From DT-110 sp030148525 (GTDB taxonomy: Bacteria > Bacteroidota > Bacteroidia > Chitinophagales > Saprospiraceae): a stretch of DNA of 64,000 nucleotides. The stretch covers positions 1,054,001-1,118,000 of the forward strand of contig OZ245751.1 in assembly GCA_965227445.1 (NCBI GenBank), in the 5' to 3' direction. The notes beneath the pieces are model-generated. The model worked only from the letters and a program-made list of their open reading frames with translations, was not told where the DNA came from and ran no database searches. A program made the position numbers and the translations under genes. Shown piece by piece: positions 51,073 through 59,978 of the stretch. The first letter of the stretch is position 1. Each line of letters begins with the position of its first letter.

Positions 51073-52482
51073 ATGAAGACCAGCCTCTCCGTGTCGCTTT
51101 GCTGTATATTGCTCTCCCTGTTGGGGTGTACCCAAGCACCCGTCACGACCGAACCACCCAATGTGATTATCATCCTGGCTGATGACCTGGGGTATGCCGA
51201 TGTGGGCTTTAACGGCTGCCAGGATATTCCCACACCGAATATTGACCGCATTGCACAGAATGGGGTCACCTTTACCAACGGATACGTAACCTACCCGGTC
51301 TGCGGCCCCAGTCGTGCCGGATTGATAACGGGGCGCTATCAGGATCGGTTCGGCTTCGGACGTAACCCTCTTTTCGCTCCTAAGGATTCGACGCAGGGCG
51401 TCCCCACTAGTGAACAAATGCTATCCGAGCTTTTGCAACCAGCGGGATATACCACGATGGCCATTGGGAAATGGCACCTGGGCGCTCACGAATCCCTGCG
51501 TCCGCAAAACCGGGGCTTTGACCACTTTTTTGGTTTTCTGACGGGCGGTCACCGGTATTTTCCCGAAGAATGGACCTTACAGGATATCTCAGAAGTCGAT
51601 GCCCAGTTCGCCGCCTACCGCACGAAGCTTCTTCACGACGGACAACGCGTGGACGAAACGCAGTACCTGACCGATGCTCTTTCCAGAGAAGCGGTCTCCT
51701 TTGTGGAGGCAAGTAGGGAAGATCCCTTTTTTCTGTATCTGGCCTATAATGCGCCCCACACTCCAATGCAGGCTACGGATGAATACCTGGACCGGTTTGC
51801 GCACATCAAAAATAAAAAGCGTCGGACCTACGCAGCTATGGTTAGCGCTATGGACGATGGCATAGGCCTGGTCCTGGATCAACTGGAAACCTCGGGAATC
51901 GAGGAGAACACCCTCGTATTCTTCCTGTCGGACAACGGTGGCCCCGAGGCCAATAACGGGTCGGATAACGGCCCCCTGCGGGAGGGTAAAGGCTCTCTGT
52001 ACGAAGGGGGGATTCGCGTACCTTTTGCGGTACAGTGGCCGGGCACGATTCCCGCGGGGATGACCTATGATCCGGCCGTGTCGTCCCTGGATATCTTTGC
52101 CATGGCAGCTGCTGTCTCGGGAGCACAACCCCAAAATGAACTGGATGGGGTAAACCTGATCCCCTTTTTAGATGGTAGCCAGGAAGGCGAACCGCACCAG
52201 GATTTGTTTTGGCGTAAGTTCGATCAGGGTATACAGGCCATGCGTTTGGAAGACCTGAAATACATGCATCCTCAAGGTGAGAACGAGGAATATTACGACC
52301 TGGGAGCCTCACCCTCCGAGGAGCAGCCTTATTCCGTTTCTCCTGACCAGCAAGATGCCTTTCGCCAAACCTATGCGCAATGGGAAGCTCAGCTGTTTCC
52401 ACCCGCATTTTTGGGACTAATGCAAAATCAGCAATACAATGAAGCCCACCCGGACCGGTTTAGGGATGTGGAGAAGTACTGA
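51073..52482 (+). CDS. Formylglycine-dependent sulfatase lipoprotein (second of the locus)
   Basis: 469 residues; lipobox LSLLGC (C19). Type I sulfatase with VIIILADDLGYADVG at the metal site, the formylglycine target C77 in CGPSRAGLITGR (C-x-P-S-R), GKWHLGAHE, and FFLSDNGGPE. The two sulfatases of this PUL have different motif contexts (CTPSR and CGPSR) and are clearly different subfamilies, so they may strip different sulfate positions. It is separated from the hydrolase by a terminator, so it may have its own promoter. C-terminal tail is short, about 35 residues beyond the core. Confidence 0.92.
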   Translation: MKTSLSVSLCCILLSLLGCTQAPVTTEPPNVIIILADDLGYADVGFNGCQDIPTPNIDRIAQNGVTFTNGYVTYPVCGPSRAGLITGRYQDRFGFGRNPLFAPKDSTQGVPTSEQMLSELLQPAGYTTMAIGKWHLGAHESLRPQNRGFDHFFGFLTGGHRYFPEEWTLQDISEVDAQFAAYRTKLLHDGQRVDETQYLTDALSREAVSFVEASREDPFFLYLAYNAPHTPMQATDEYLDRFAHIKNKKRRTYAAMVSAMDDGIGLVLDQLETSGIEENTLVFFLSDNGGPEANNGSDNGPLREGKGSLYEGGIRVPFAVQWPGTIPAGMTYDPAVSSLDIFAMAAAVSGAQPQNELDGVNLIPFLDGSQEGEPHQDLFWRKFDQGIQAMRLEDLKYMHPQGENEEYYDLGASPSEEQPYSVSPDQQDAFRQTYAQWEAQLFPPAFLGLMQNQQYNEAHPDRFRDVEKY

Positions 52483-52761
52483 GACGCTGCCCGCACAGCA
52501 TGGTGAATGTATTTCGTGTAACAGTATATCCTGGTGCTAGAGTACTGAGGCCGTTTTACCGGCTCCAAGACCTTCCATATTCCAGAAGACCGCCACCGAA
52601 AACATCAGCGGCAAAAAAGGATGGTCATTACCTCGATGTCCACTACCGTGAAGCTCGATCCGCACGTGGGACACCAGGCGGGGCGGTTCTTTTATGCGCG
52701 AACTATTTCACGCGGTTTGTAACTTTTCACTCTAATCTATGGCTTTGGGAACCGGCAAATG

Positions 52762-52830
52762 TTAAACGATGAATGCTAAATGATGAATTAATTTAGCACT
52801 CAACATTCAACATTCATCATTCATCATTTA
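52762..52830. repeat. Imperfect inverted repeat of reiterated ATGAATG/ATTCATC words between convergent genes
   Basis: TTAAACGATGAATGCTAAAT (left arm from 52762, about 28 nt) is complementary to the right arm ending at 52830 at about 23 of 28 positions. It overlaps the last codons of the minus-strand haloperoxidase gene. It may end transcription from both sides. The rest of 52483-52761 has only a frame of atypical composition (rejected) and no clear signal. Confidence 0.6.
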
Positions 52831-55007
52831 ACCACTAATTGCGTAAACCTGCCCTCCGCACTTTGAATGAGCAGCACATAAGTCCCTGCGGGTAAATTAT
52901 TGGTATTAAATTCCATCGATTGGCCGTTTGCAAACCGGCGGTTCAACAGCCGTCCGTCGGTGCTGCGCAGTTCTACCTCGAAGCCGGCGGAGGAGGGGCT
53001 ATTGATGGTCAGCAGGTCGTTTACCGGATTGGGGTATACCTGGAAGTCATGGCTCGGTGTCGGCGATTCATTACTGGTCACCATGTCATCGGCGAAGTAG
53101 GTGAGGGCAAATTCAAAGGCCTCATTCCCGATGGTGTCGCCAATGCGGCGACCATTCAGGTCATCGGCCGGAGGGTGGATACCACCCCATATGCGCGACA
53201 GGCTGCACTGGTCGGAGGCATCGCGGTAGGTTGCCCATTGCAGCTCAATAGTCTGTGAAGGCCCTTCTTCAAATACGAGAAATTCATTTTGGAAGGCATC
53301 AAAAATGCCCATGCCGCCCGGAAAATAGGGACTGCCCGTCATACGGGTCATCACTTCGGCGGCGGCACGCGAAAAGGTGGAGTGGCCCGACACATAGCCG
53401 GCAAAAGGCGGGGTAATAAAACTGGGACGCTGGTATGGCCACCAGTTTTCGGCCAATATCCAACCGACACCAGCCTCATCGGTATCGGGATCATTAATGT
53501 AATCAGGTCCCTTCCAGGCCCGGAGCTTAATCTTGTGCAGATGGCGTTGGTTGGGACCGACCAGGGGATCGTCTTCCATGACCAGTTCAATGTGCCCGTC
53601 GATCAGGGGGATGCCGGCCACGTGGTAGTTGGGCAGGGTGGTATCGGAGCTTTGACCCCGGTCGGCCATATAGCGGATGGCCGATACGGGACGAACGTAA
53701 TCGTAAAAGCCTTTTAGTGCCCATACGGAAATGGCCACATCGTGCATGGCACCGCCGAGGGTAAAATAAGTCTTCAGGTCCCATTCCAGGTCGCTCATGA
53801 TCCGGCCTTCGCCGGCCCACTTTTTTTCCGTAAGGGGATGATCACTGACGTAATTCAGAATGGTAAACCAATGTCCGGGAGGAGTTTCGGAGTCGGGGCC
53901 ATCAGCCCAAAACTCGGCCAATACCCGACCGTAATCGCCCAGCTGTGCCATTTGGGGGGTGTAGGGCTCACCAGTAACCGGATTGCGTTCGTGGCCGGGA
54001 GAAGGGTCGCCACCACCGATCAGGTCATAGAATTGGTCGTAGTCCGCAAAATCCTGCGGCAGATTATCAATATTCAGGTTGCCAATACTGGCCGGCGAGA
54101 TGTCGACCTCCTGGTCGAGCGCAGCATCGAGGTGTCCGGACCAAACCGCTACCAGCGCAAAATTCCATTTGTAGAGGTCGCTTTCTTCACCACCCGCGAC
54201 GGGATCGAGGTAGGGGGGAGGTCCCGGATCGTGGTAGACAGGGTACTGGGCACCGTCACGTTCCCGGATGTTGAGTTGGTCTTCCCGCAGGGAAAAGGGG
54301 GTAACCCATCCCCACTCGGCGCCCACGAATTCGGGCACGCGATTGGGAAATACGTTGCCGCTTTGATCGATAAATACATCAAAGGCAAGAGGTTGCCACC
54401 GGTTCGGATCGGTAATATTGGGGTTACCCGGCGATTCGGCATTCAGGAATTCATTGACCGGCGTGTAGTACTGATTAGCGTAGCCGTTCTGTTCGTTGGC
54501 GCCGTCCTGCAGGCCATAGGCGATATACTGGGCGGCGATGTAGTTACCCAGTGCTGCCCCCGATCCGGAGGAATAGTCGGTCGACGTAAAAGCAGGATCG
54601 TATCCCAGATCGCGAATAAAAAGCGAATCCACCAGGGGCTGAATATCCGGATAGCCCGGCGATTGCGTGAAGCGATGATGGATCAACCGGTAAGCAGCAT
54701 AGCTGATGGCTTCGGCCCTGGCCGATTCGGCATTATCGCCGGCGGGTGAAAATCCGGTAAAAGGACTTTCGTAACCGTGAACGGTATTTCCCAGTAGGTA
54801 GGGTGCATCGGCCTCAGAAAATACGGCCCAGGCGTCGTACATCGCTCCGGACACATGAAAGAGGTTACGGGCGTGGACGGTGGGCCGGGCAAAATCGTTG
54901 CGGATGGCATCGAGCAAGGCTTCGTTCCACCGACGAGCGACCGAGTGCTGGGCGCACAGGACAGTAACCATACTCAGAAGCAAACAGGTAGTTATCAGCT
55001 TTTTCAT
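52824..55007 (-). CDS. Vanadium-dependent haloperoxidase-like protein (PAP2 superfamily) with T9SS sorting domain
   Basis: 727 residues on the minus strand; signal peptide to about residue 20. The vanadate/phosphate pocket motifs are complete: K432-x6-R439-P440 (KGFYDYVRP), S540-G541-H542 (YVSGHSTF) and S604-R605-x5-H611 (SRIWGGIH). This fits a haloperoxidase or an acid phosphatase of the PAP2 superfamily; the long N-terminal half (VARRWNEALLDAIR, AMYDAWAVF) is of the haloperoxidase type. Residues about 650-727 are a T9SS type A domain (DFQVYPNPVNDLLTI and LPAGTYVLLI), so it is sent to the cell surface. Such enzymes halogenate or oxidise halides in marine bacteria; activity here is inferred. 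Confidence 0.9.
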   Translation of the reverse strand: MKKLITTCLLLSMVTVLCAQHSVARRWNEALLDAIRNDFARPTVHARNLFHVSGAMYDAWAVFSEADAPYLLGNTVHGYESPFTGFSPAGDNAESARAEAISYAAYRLIHHRFTQSPGYPDIQPLVDSLFIRDLGYDPAFTSTDYSSGSGAALGNYIAAQYIAYGLQDGANEQNGYANQYYTPVNEFLNAESPGNPNITDPNRWQPLAFDVFIDQSGNVFPNRVPEFVGAEWGWVTPFSLREDQLNIRERDGAQYPVYHDPGPPPYLDPVAGGEESDLYKWNFALVAVWSGHLDAALDQEVDISPASIGNLNIDNLPQDFADYDQFYDLIGGGDPSPGHERNPVTGEPYTPQMAQLGDYGRVLAEFWADGPDSETPPGHWFTILNYVSDHPLTEKKWAGEGRIMSDLEWDLKTYFTLGGAMHDVAISVWALKGFYDYVRPVSAIRYMADRGQSSDTTLPNYHVAGIPLIDGHIELVMEDDPLVGPNQRHLHKIKLRAWKGPDYINDPDTDEAGVGWILAENWWPYQRPSFITPPFAGYVSGHSTFSRAAAEVMTRMTGSPYFPGGMGIFDAFQNEFLVFEEGPSQTIELQWATYRDASDQCSLSRIWGGIHPPADDLNGRRIGDTIGNEAFEFALTYFADDMVTSNESPTPSHDFQVYPNPVNDLLTINSPSSAGFEVELRSTDGRLLNRRFANGQSMEFNTNNLPAGTYVLLIQSAEGRFTQLVVK

Positions 55008-55147
55008 ACATCTACATTTTCCAGGGAGGTTCTTATTACTCTGGGGTCGAAAGGTAAGGAAAAGATAGATTGTCAGCGATGCGGCCAGCTGTCATTAACG
55101 AGTCATTTGATCTGAAAATACAGGGTAGTTGTTTGCTGGCTTTCGCC

Positions 55148-55187
55148 AAAAAAAAATACAGGCTGCAGGGTTAACCCGCAGCCTGTA
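55148..55187 (-). terminator. Rho-independent terminator for the S9 peptidase gene
   Basis: TACAGGCTGC (55157-55166) pairs with GCAGCCTGTA (55178-55187) with inner GGGTTAACCC; on the minus strand a T-run (complement of the A-run 55148-55156) follows directly. It lies about 117 bp after the gene's stop; the dispersed repeat copy B lies between. Confidence 0.85.
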
Positions 55188-55190
55188 CAT

Positions 55191-55297
55191 GGTATATGGT
55201 TTTAAGCAAGTCTTAGTACCCTATACTCAATACCTAATACGACGTTAGGTTTGGACAACCAGTTGTTTAGCAAACACCCCGGTCCAAACCTCACGTT
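55191..55297 (-). repeat. Dispersed intergenic repeat, copy B
   Basis: The reverse complement of 55191-55297 aligns with 27546-27651 (shared AACGTGAGGT, TAAGACTTGC and CCATATACC). It contains an inverted pair, GACGTTAGGTTTGGAC (55241-55256) / GTCCAAACCTCACGTT (55282-55297), complementary apart from two positions. Located in the 3' untranslated part of the S9 peptidase gene. Confidence 0.6.
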
Positions 55298-55303
55298 ACC
55301 TAA

Positions 55304-57736
55304 CTAAGGTCGGGGCCGTACCGGTGTTTTATTCTTCACGTGTTTATCCAACCACTGATTTTGTTCCCAGAGCATGTGCAGAATGCTTTCTTTGGCGCGG
55401 TAGCCGTGGCTTTCTTTGGGCAACATGACCAGGCGGGCCGGTGCACCCAGTCCTTTCAGGGCATTGAAATAGCGCTCGCTCTGCATGGGGTAGGTTCCTG
55501 AGTTATTATCGGCTTTCCCGTGGATCAACAGCAGGGGCGTCTTCATTTTATCGGCATGCATAAATGGTGACATGTCGTAGTACACCTCCGGAGCTTCCCA
55601 GTAGGAACGCTCTTCCCGCTGGAAGCCAAAGGGCGTGAGCGTACGGTTGTAGGCACCACTCCGCGCAATGCCGGCGGCAAACAGATCGGAATGGCTCAGG
55701 AGGTTAGCCACCATGAAAGCCCCGTAAGAGTGACCTCCCACGGCTACCCGATTCCGGTCAATATAGCCCAAATCATCCACGGCATCAATAGCCGCCTTGG
55801 CATTGGCGACCAACTGCTTGCGGAAGGAATCATTCGGTTGTTTATCGCCTTCCCCGACAATCGGAAACGCAGCCCGTTCCAGTACCACGTATCCCTGAGT
55901 TACCCAGTAGACCGGTGAGCCCCAGTACGGATAGATGAATTCATTGGGGTTGCTGGTATTCTGGCCGGCACTGGATTTGTCTTTGTACTCCACCGGGTAG
56001 GCCCAGAGGATCATGGGCATTTTTTCCTTTTTCTCCTTGTCGTAGCCTACCGGCAGATACAGGGTGCCGGACAGGTCTAATCCGTCCTCTCTTTTATAGG
56101 AAATGACTTCCTTGTGTACCGATTGCATGCTCTTAAAGGGATTATCGAACCGGGTGATCGGCTTCAGGCTTTCCCGCTTGTTGATATCCCGCACGTAGTA
56201 ATTGGGATAATCAGTCGGGGATTCGATGCGCACCAGAATCTCGCCCTTGGTCATGTCAATAGATCTGACCAGGTCTTCCACCTTATCGGTATAGGTGGAA
56301 GTATACAGGCGCTTGGTTTCACCGGTAGTGAGATCCATCTCATCTACGAAGGGGAATTGGCCTTCGTCCGTATATCCGGGCCCCATGAGATAGGCTTTTC
56401 CCTCGTTCATTTCGAGTACGCTGCGATTAAACTCATTGGTGGTGGTCACGAAGCGGCCGGGGTTACTGTATTGGTCCTGGTAGTTCCGGTCAGAAATGAT
56501 TTGTGACTCCTGTGTGTTGTCGGAAGGATTAAACACGTAGGTTTTCGTATTCCGATCTGCGAACCAACTGTCGTAGGCAATAGCTACCTCGTCGTTCCCC
56601 CAAATGATATAGCTGAAACGGTTTTGGGTTTTTACGAGGGACACCGGCTGGCCGGTAAAGGGGGCTGCCAGCTGGAATACTTCGTCGCGATATGGTACCT
56701 CTTTGGCCGGATCACCACCGTCGAGGGCCACGGTCCAGGTGATGGTAGCGGGCTTATCACCGCGCCAGCTGTAGCCGCGTGGCGTATCGGTCGTTGATCC
56801 AAAGCCCTGTGGCCGGACTTCATCCAGGCCTTTATCGATCAGTTGTTTGACCAGTTGGCCGTCGGCATCGTAGATGTTTGTTTCGTAGGCGAACCGGTAG
56901 TAGGGCACCAGGTAGGAGAATGGGCGCTTGGTGGTGGTGACCATCACGTAGTTCTGATCTGGTGACACAGAAATCGACCGGTGCATACCCGTGGGCATCC
57001 ATTCGCTGGTCGTACCATCGAGGTCTATTTTCAGAATGGTGGAATTGGCCAGGGTTGCAAAGTTGGCCTCATCTACCGGATTTTTCAGCAGATCCTGATA
57101 GGTTCGGTTCTGTGCTTTTTCACCGGAGCTGACCGAGACGGTTGGGCCGGTCGGTACGGCGGAGTCGGTATCGATGAGCGGCTTGCGATCTTCGGGCAGC
57201 ACTTTCACCAACAGGCTTTCATTATTCAGCCATTCGATGGGACTGCCGACGTTTGCGTTGAGGTTATCTTCGGTAACCCGTTTGACCTCCGCCTTTTCCA
57301 CATCGAGGATCCAGGCTTCCACACCCGTGGCCGTGGTATTAGTAAGGGCGACCATGGATTCATCGGGCGAAACGGCAAAATTGGACAGGCGGGGATTATC
57401 GGGGAGCCCTTCGACCTCGCGCAGATCGTCCGAGAATGCTTTTTTCAGTTTGACATTATTATAGTAAGTCGTCCGGCTGCCGATGTTGGTTACGGGATTG
57501 ATCCGTAATCCGCCCAGGCGCATCTCGGTTTCGGATAATTCGGCGATCGATTTGTACGCATCGCGGTAGAGCAGAATGACATCCTCTCCCTCTGAATCGA
57601 TCAAGACAGTGGGGGCGAGGGGGGCATCGACCAAGTCTTTGATCTCGGCCGGTGGCTGTTGGTAGGTCAGGCCACCCTGGGCCATGGTTATCGTACTGCT
57701 AAGTAAAACAGCGAATAGGAAAAACAGTCGGTTCAT
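55304..57736 (-). CDS. Exported S9-family (prolyl oligopeptidase-like) serine peptidase
   Basis: 810 residues on the minus strand with a signal peptide (about 1-19). The first two thirds form the S9 beta-propeller that gates the active site; the C-terminal third is the alpha/beta-hydrolase domain with S670 (GGHSYGAF), D743 (GKADNNSGT) and H777 (ESHGYRAKE). The GHSYGAF nucleophile elbow and long N-terminal propeller resemble the glutamyl-endopeptidase branch (S9D) of Bacteroidota. It should cut short peptides in the periplasm or outside. Transcribed away from the aminotransferase gene with a 232-bp divergent gap (57737-57968); no clear promoter seen there. Intrinsic terminator downstream. Confidence 0.9.
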   Translation of the reverse strand: MNRLFFLFAVLLSSTITMAQGGLTYQQPPAEIKDLVDAPLAPTVLIDSEGEDVILLYRDAYKSIAELSETEMRLGGLRINPVTNIGSRTTYYNNVKLKKAFSDDLREVEGLPDNPRLSNFAVSPDESMVALTNTTATGVEAWILDVEKAEVKRVTEDNLNANVGSPIEWLNNESLLVKVLPEDRKPLIDTDSAVPTGPTVSVSSGEKAQNRTYQDLLKNPVDEANFATLANSTILKIDLDGTTSEWMPTGMHRSISVSPDQNYVMVTTTKRPFSYLVPYYRFAYETNIYDADGQLVKQLIDKGLDEVRPQGFGSTTDTPRGYSWRGDKPATITWTVALDGGDPAKEVPYRDEVFQLAAPFTGQPVSLVKTQNRFSYIIWGNDEVAIAYDSWFADRNTKTYVFNPSDNTQESQIISDRNYQDQYSNPGRFVTTTNEFNRSVLEMNEGKAYLMGPGYTDEGQFPFVDEMDLTTGETKRLYTSTYTDKVEDLVRSIDMTKGEILVRIESPTDYPNYYVRDINKRESLKPITRFDNPFKSMQSVHKEVISYKREDGLDLSGTLYLPVGYDKEKKEKMPMILWAYPVEYKDKSSAGQNTSNPNEFIYPYWGSPVYWVTQGYVVLERAAFPIVGEGDKQPNDSFRKQLVANAKAAIDAVDDLGYIDRNRVAVGGHSYGAFMVANLLSHSDLFAAGIARSGAYNRTLTPFGFQREERSYWEAPEVYYDMSPFMHADKMKTPLLLIHGKADNNSGTYPMQSERYFNALKGLGAPARLVMLPKESHGYRAKESILHMLWEQNQWLDKHVKNKTPVRPRP

Positions 57737-57968
57737 AGTTTAAATTTTTACGTTTAAGATAGGGAAAATGTCGGGATCAGGATTAGGGTTTGATGCACTT
57801 TCATAGCACAGCCAATTACCTGGTAAGTAAAATCATCTTTGATCATAGGTAAGGAGTTTGGCAGGGTGCTCTCCGAACAACAATTTATGTTGTTTATCAT
57901 AAAGAATCAGGCAATCTTTTCAATCCTGAGCATCCTGTCTAAGAATTCACTATTTTATCTGCTACCGT

Positions 57969-59261
57969 ATGAAAAAACGACAAACTATGGACCGACGAAA
58001 ATTCCTGAACCGTACCACAGCTGCGGCTGCTACCATTCCTTTTTTGGGGGTAACCCCGGCTTCCGCCAAAAAGAATATGCCACTGCCTGATCCCACCCGA
58101 CTCAGTGGTGATGAATACTGGAAAGCCCTGCGGGCTGCTTTCCCTATGCCGGCCGATGAGGCCTATTTCAATACCGGCACCATGGGCGCACAGCCCTCGC
58201 GGGTATTGCACGCGGTGCTCGACAATATGCGGGATAACGTGGTGCGTATTGCCCATTGCGACTACCAGGGCAATGGGCCCCTGCTGCTGCAGGGCTATCA
58301 GGGGTTTGACGGGCTGCGTACGAAGATTGCCAAACTGATCCACGCGAGTGATTACAAAGAGATTGCGCTGATCCAGAATGCAACCATGGGTATGAACTAC
58401 ATATCGAACGGACTGGATTTTAAGCCGGGCGATGAGTTTATCAATACCGATCAGGAGCACGGAGGGGGCTTTGGCGGCTGGCGTACGGCTGCGAAACGCT
58501 ATGGCCTCACCTATAAGCAAGCACATATCCCCATTCCCGCCAATGATCCGCAGGAGATCGTAGACAACATCTTCGATCTGGTCACGCCCAAGACCCGCGT
58601 TATTGCGGTACCCCATATCCTTTCGACCTATGGCGTAGTATTACCCGTGAAGGAAATTTGCCAGGAGGCGAGGAGGCGGGGTATTTTCACTATTATCGAT
58701 GGTGCTCAGTCAGTGGGACACGTAAAGGTTGATGTGCAGGATATTGGTTGTGATGCCTACTACTCCAGTTTACATAAATGGCTGCTGGCGCCGGCCGGCA
58801 ACGGGATCCTGTACGTGCGCAAAGAGGTGGTGGGAGATGTCTGGACGGTGGCTGCCAGCTACCAGTGGGATAATGAAGAGGACCACGGCCTGCGCCTCAC
58901 GCAGCGCGGCACGGGCAATGTGTCGCTGATCGTTGGGCTGGAAGCAGCCGTTGATTTCCACAACGAAATTGGTTCCGATAAGGTGATCGGCCGGATCAAG
59001 GAGTTGGGTGACTATCTGCGGGCCGGCCTGCAAGAGATGGACAAGGTGAAGATCGTGTCTTCGGTTCATCCCGACATGTGTGCCGGTATCACCACCTATC
59101 TGGTCGACGGCATCACCCCGACTGAGCTGCAAAATAAGATGTGGCAACGGCACAAGCTACAACCCCGGGCAGCCGGTGACAATGGCTTGCGCCAAAGCAC
59201 CCACATCTACAATCAGAAGGAAGAGATCGATAAGGCGTTGGCGGTGATTCGGGAGGTGTAG
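57969..59261 (+). CDS. TAT-exported class V aminotransferase-like enzyme
   Basis: 430 residues from ATG 57969 (a second ATG at 57987 leaves MDRRKFLNR). N-terminal twin-arginine signal (DRRKFLNR followed by a hydrophobic AAAATIPFLGV), so an exported pyridoxal-phosphate enzyme, unusual for the fold. PLP residues: D244 (IIDGAQSVGH) and Schiff-base K270 (SSLHKWLLAPAG). Early block EAYFNTGTMGA is the class V (isopenicillin N epimerase-like) start. Close relatives are annotated as aminotransferase V, isopenicillin N epimerase or cysteine desulfurase-like; the substrate is not readable. Upstream gap is shared with the divergent S9 peptidase. Confidence 0.88.
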   Translation: MKKRQTMDRRKFLNRTTAAAATIPFLGVTPASAKKNMPLPDPTRLSGDEYWKALRAAFPMPADEAYFNTGTMGAQPSRVLHAVLDNMRDNVVRIAHCDYQGNGPLLLQGYQGFDGLRTKIAKLIHASDYKEIALIQNATMGMNYISNGLDFKPGDEFINTDQEHGGGFGGWRTAAKRYGLTYKQAHIPIPANDPQEIVDNIFDLVTPKTRVIAVPHILSTYGVVLPVKEICQEARRRGIFTIIDGAQSVGHVKVDVQDIGCDAYYSSLHKWLLAPAGNGILYVRKEVVGDVWTVAASYQWDNEEDHGLRLTQRGTGNVSLIVGLEAAVDFHNEIGSDKVIGRIKELGDYLRAGLQEMDKVKIVSSVHPDMCAGITTYLVDGITPTELQNKMWQRHKLQPRAAGDNGLRQSTHIYNQKEEIDKALAVIREV

Positions 59262-59277
59262 AAAACGGTTCACGGCA

Positions 59278-59418
59278 GACGATTGACGGCTAACGGTTCC
59301 GCCTTCGCCCTTTCCCACTTTCGCTGAAGCTCCAGCAGGCAGGTCGGGCTATGGCGGGCGGGGCAGGAGGGATTTGCTGGATTGCATTGATATTTTTCAC
59401 TTGGTTGTTTTGCGCTAG
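59278..59418. repeat. 141-bp direct repeat, copy 1
   Basis: Starts just after the aminotransferase stop region and runs from GACGATTGACGGCTAACGG to TTGTTTTGCGCTAG. It is nearly identical to the second copy starting at 59460 (a few substitutions). Flanking bases (59419-59459) differ. Confidence 0.85.
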
Positions 59419-59459
59419 TCAGTGTAGAGCATCGGGCATCGAGCGTAGAGCCCGGGTGA

Positions 59460-59600
59460 GACGATTGACGGCTAACGGTCCCGCCTTCGCCCTTTCCCAC
59501 TTTCGCTGAAGCTCCAGCAGGCAGGTCGGGCTACGGCGGGCGGGGCAGGAGAGATTTGCTGGATTGCATTGATATTTTTCACTTGGTTGTTTTGCGCTAG
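59460..59600. repeat. 141-bp direct repeat, copy 2, with extra partial unit downstream
   Basis: Second copy, offset 182 bp from the first. Directly after it CAGGCAGGTCGGGCTACGGC is repeated again (about 59600-59620), followed by a word, reverse complement CCCTGCCCGCCGAAGCCCAT, shared with the 86-bp array near 28758. The rest of 59262-59978 holds reiterated ACGATTGACG / TTACGG words, a direct repeat AGTGCCGTTAGG (59784 and 59855), a REP-like hairpin (59811) and no gene. Confidence 0.8.
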
Positions 59601-59810
59601 CAGGCAGGTCGGGCTACGGCGGGCAGTCCCACCTTCGCCCTCATGGGCTTCGGCGGGCAGGGACGGTAAACGATTGACGACTTACGGGGCACGGCTAAGG
59701 TCCCAACAGCCTGACCCGGAACGCAAAACAATTATTGATACCCTATGAATCAAATTTCTTAATCATTTACGTTTATTTGCACCAGTGCCGTTAGGCACGA
59801 CCTTAATGTA

Positions 59811-59830
59811 GCGCCGGCGTCAGCCGGTGC
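59811..59830 (+). repeat. REP-like palindrome
   Basis: GCGCCGGC (59811-59818), loop GTCA, GCCGGTGC (59823-59830): an 8-bp stem with one G-U pair, preceded by GTA overlapping a GTAG tetranucleotide at 59808. The GTAG-plus-hairpin form is the layout of REP sequences moved by RAYT (TnpA-REP) transposases. Only one copy is visible in this window. Confidence 0.5.
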
Positions 59831-59978
59831 GGAGTGAGCAGCAGGATGCCCAAGAGTGCCGTTAGGTACGTTCTAAAGGTCGTTCCCCTACCATTAACAC
59901 AATTAAGCTTCGGACACATTAACTCCTCTTGTAAAAAGGAAAATGATACCTTGTCTAATAGGTGATAAAAACAGAACT

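Noticed and set aside
52500..52772. 90-residue plus-strand frame after the second sulfatase
   Set aside because: Low-complexity basic composition, no homology recognised, runs into the inverted repeat at 52762; not a credible gene.
59270..59500. 76-residue minus-strand frame in the 141-bp repeat
   Set aside because: The translation ends and begins with the same words because it spans the direct repeat; no signal of coding.
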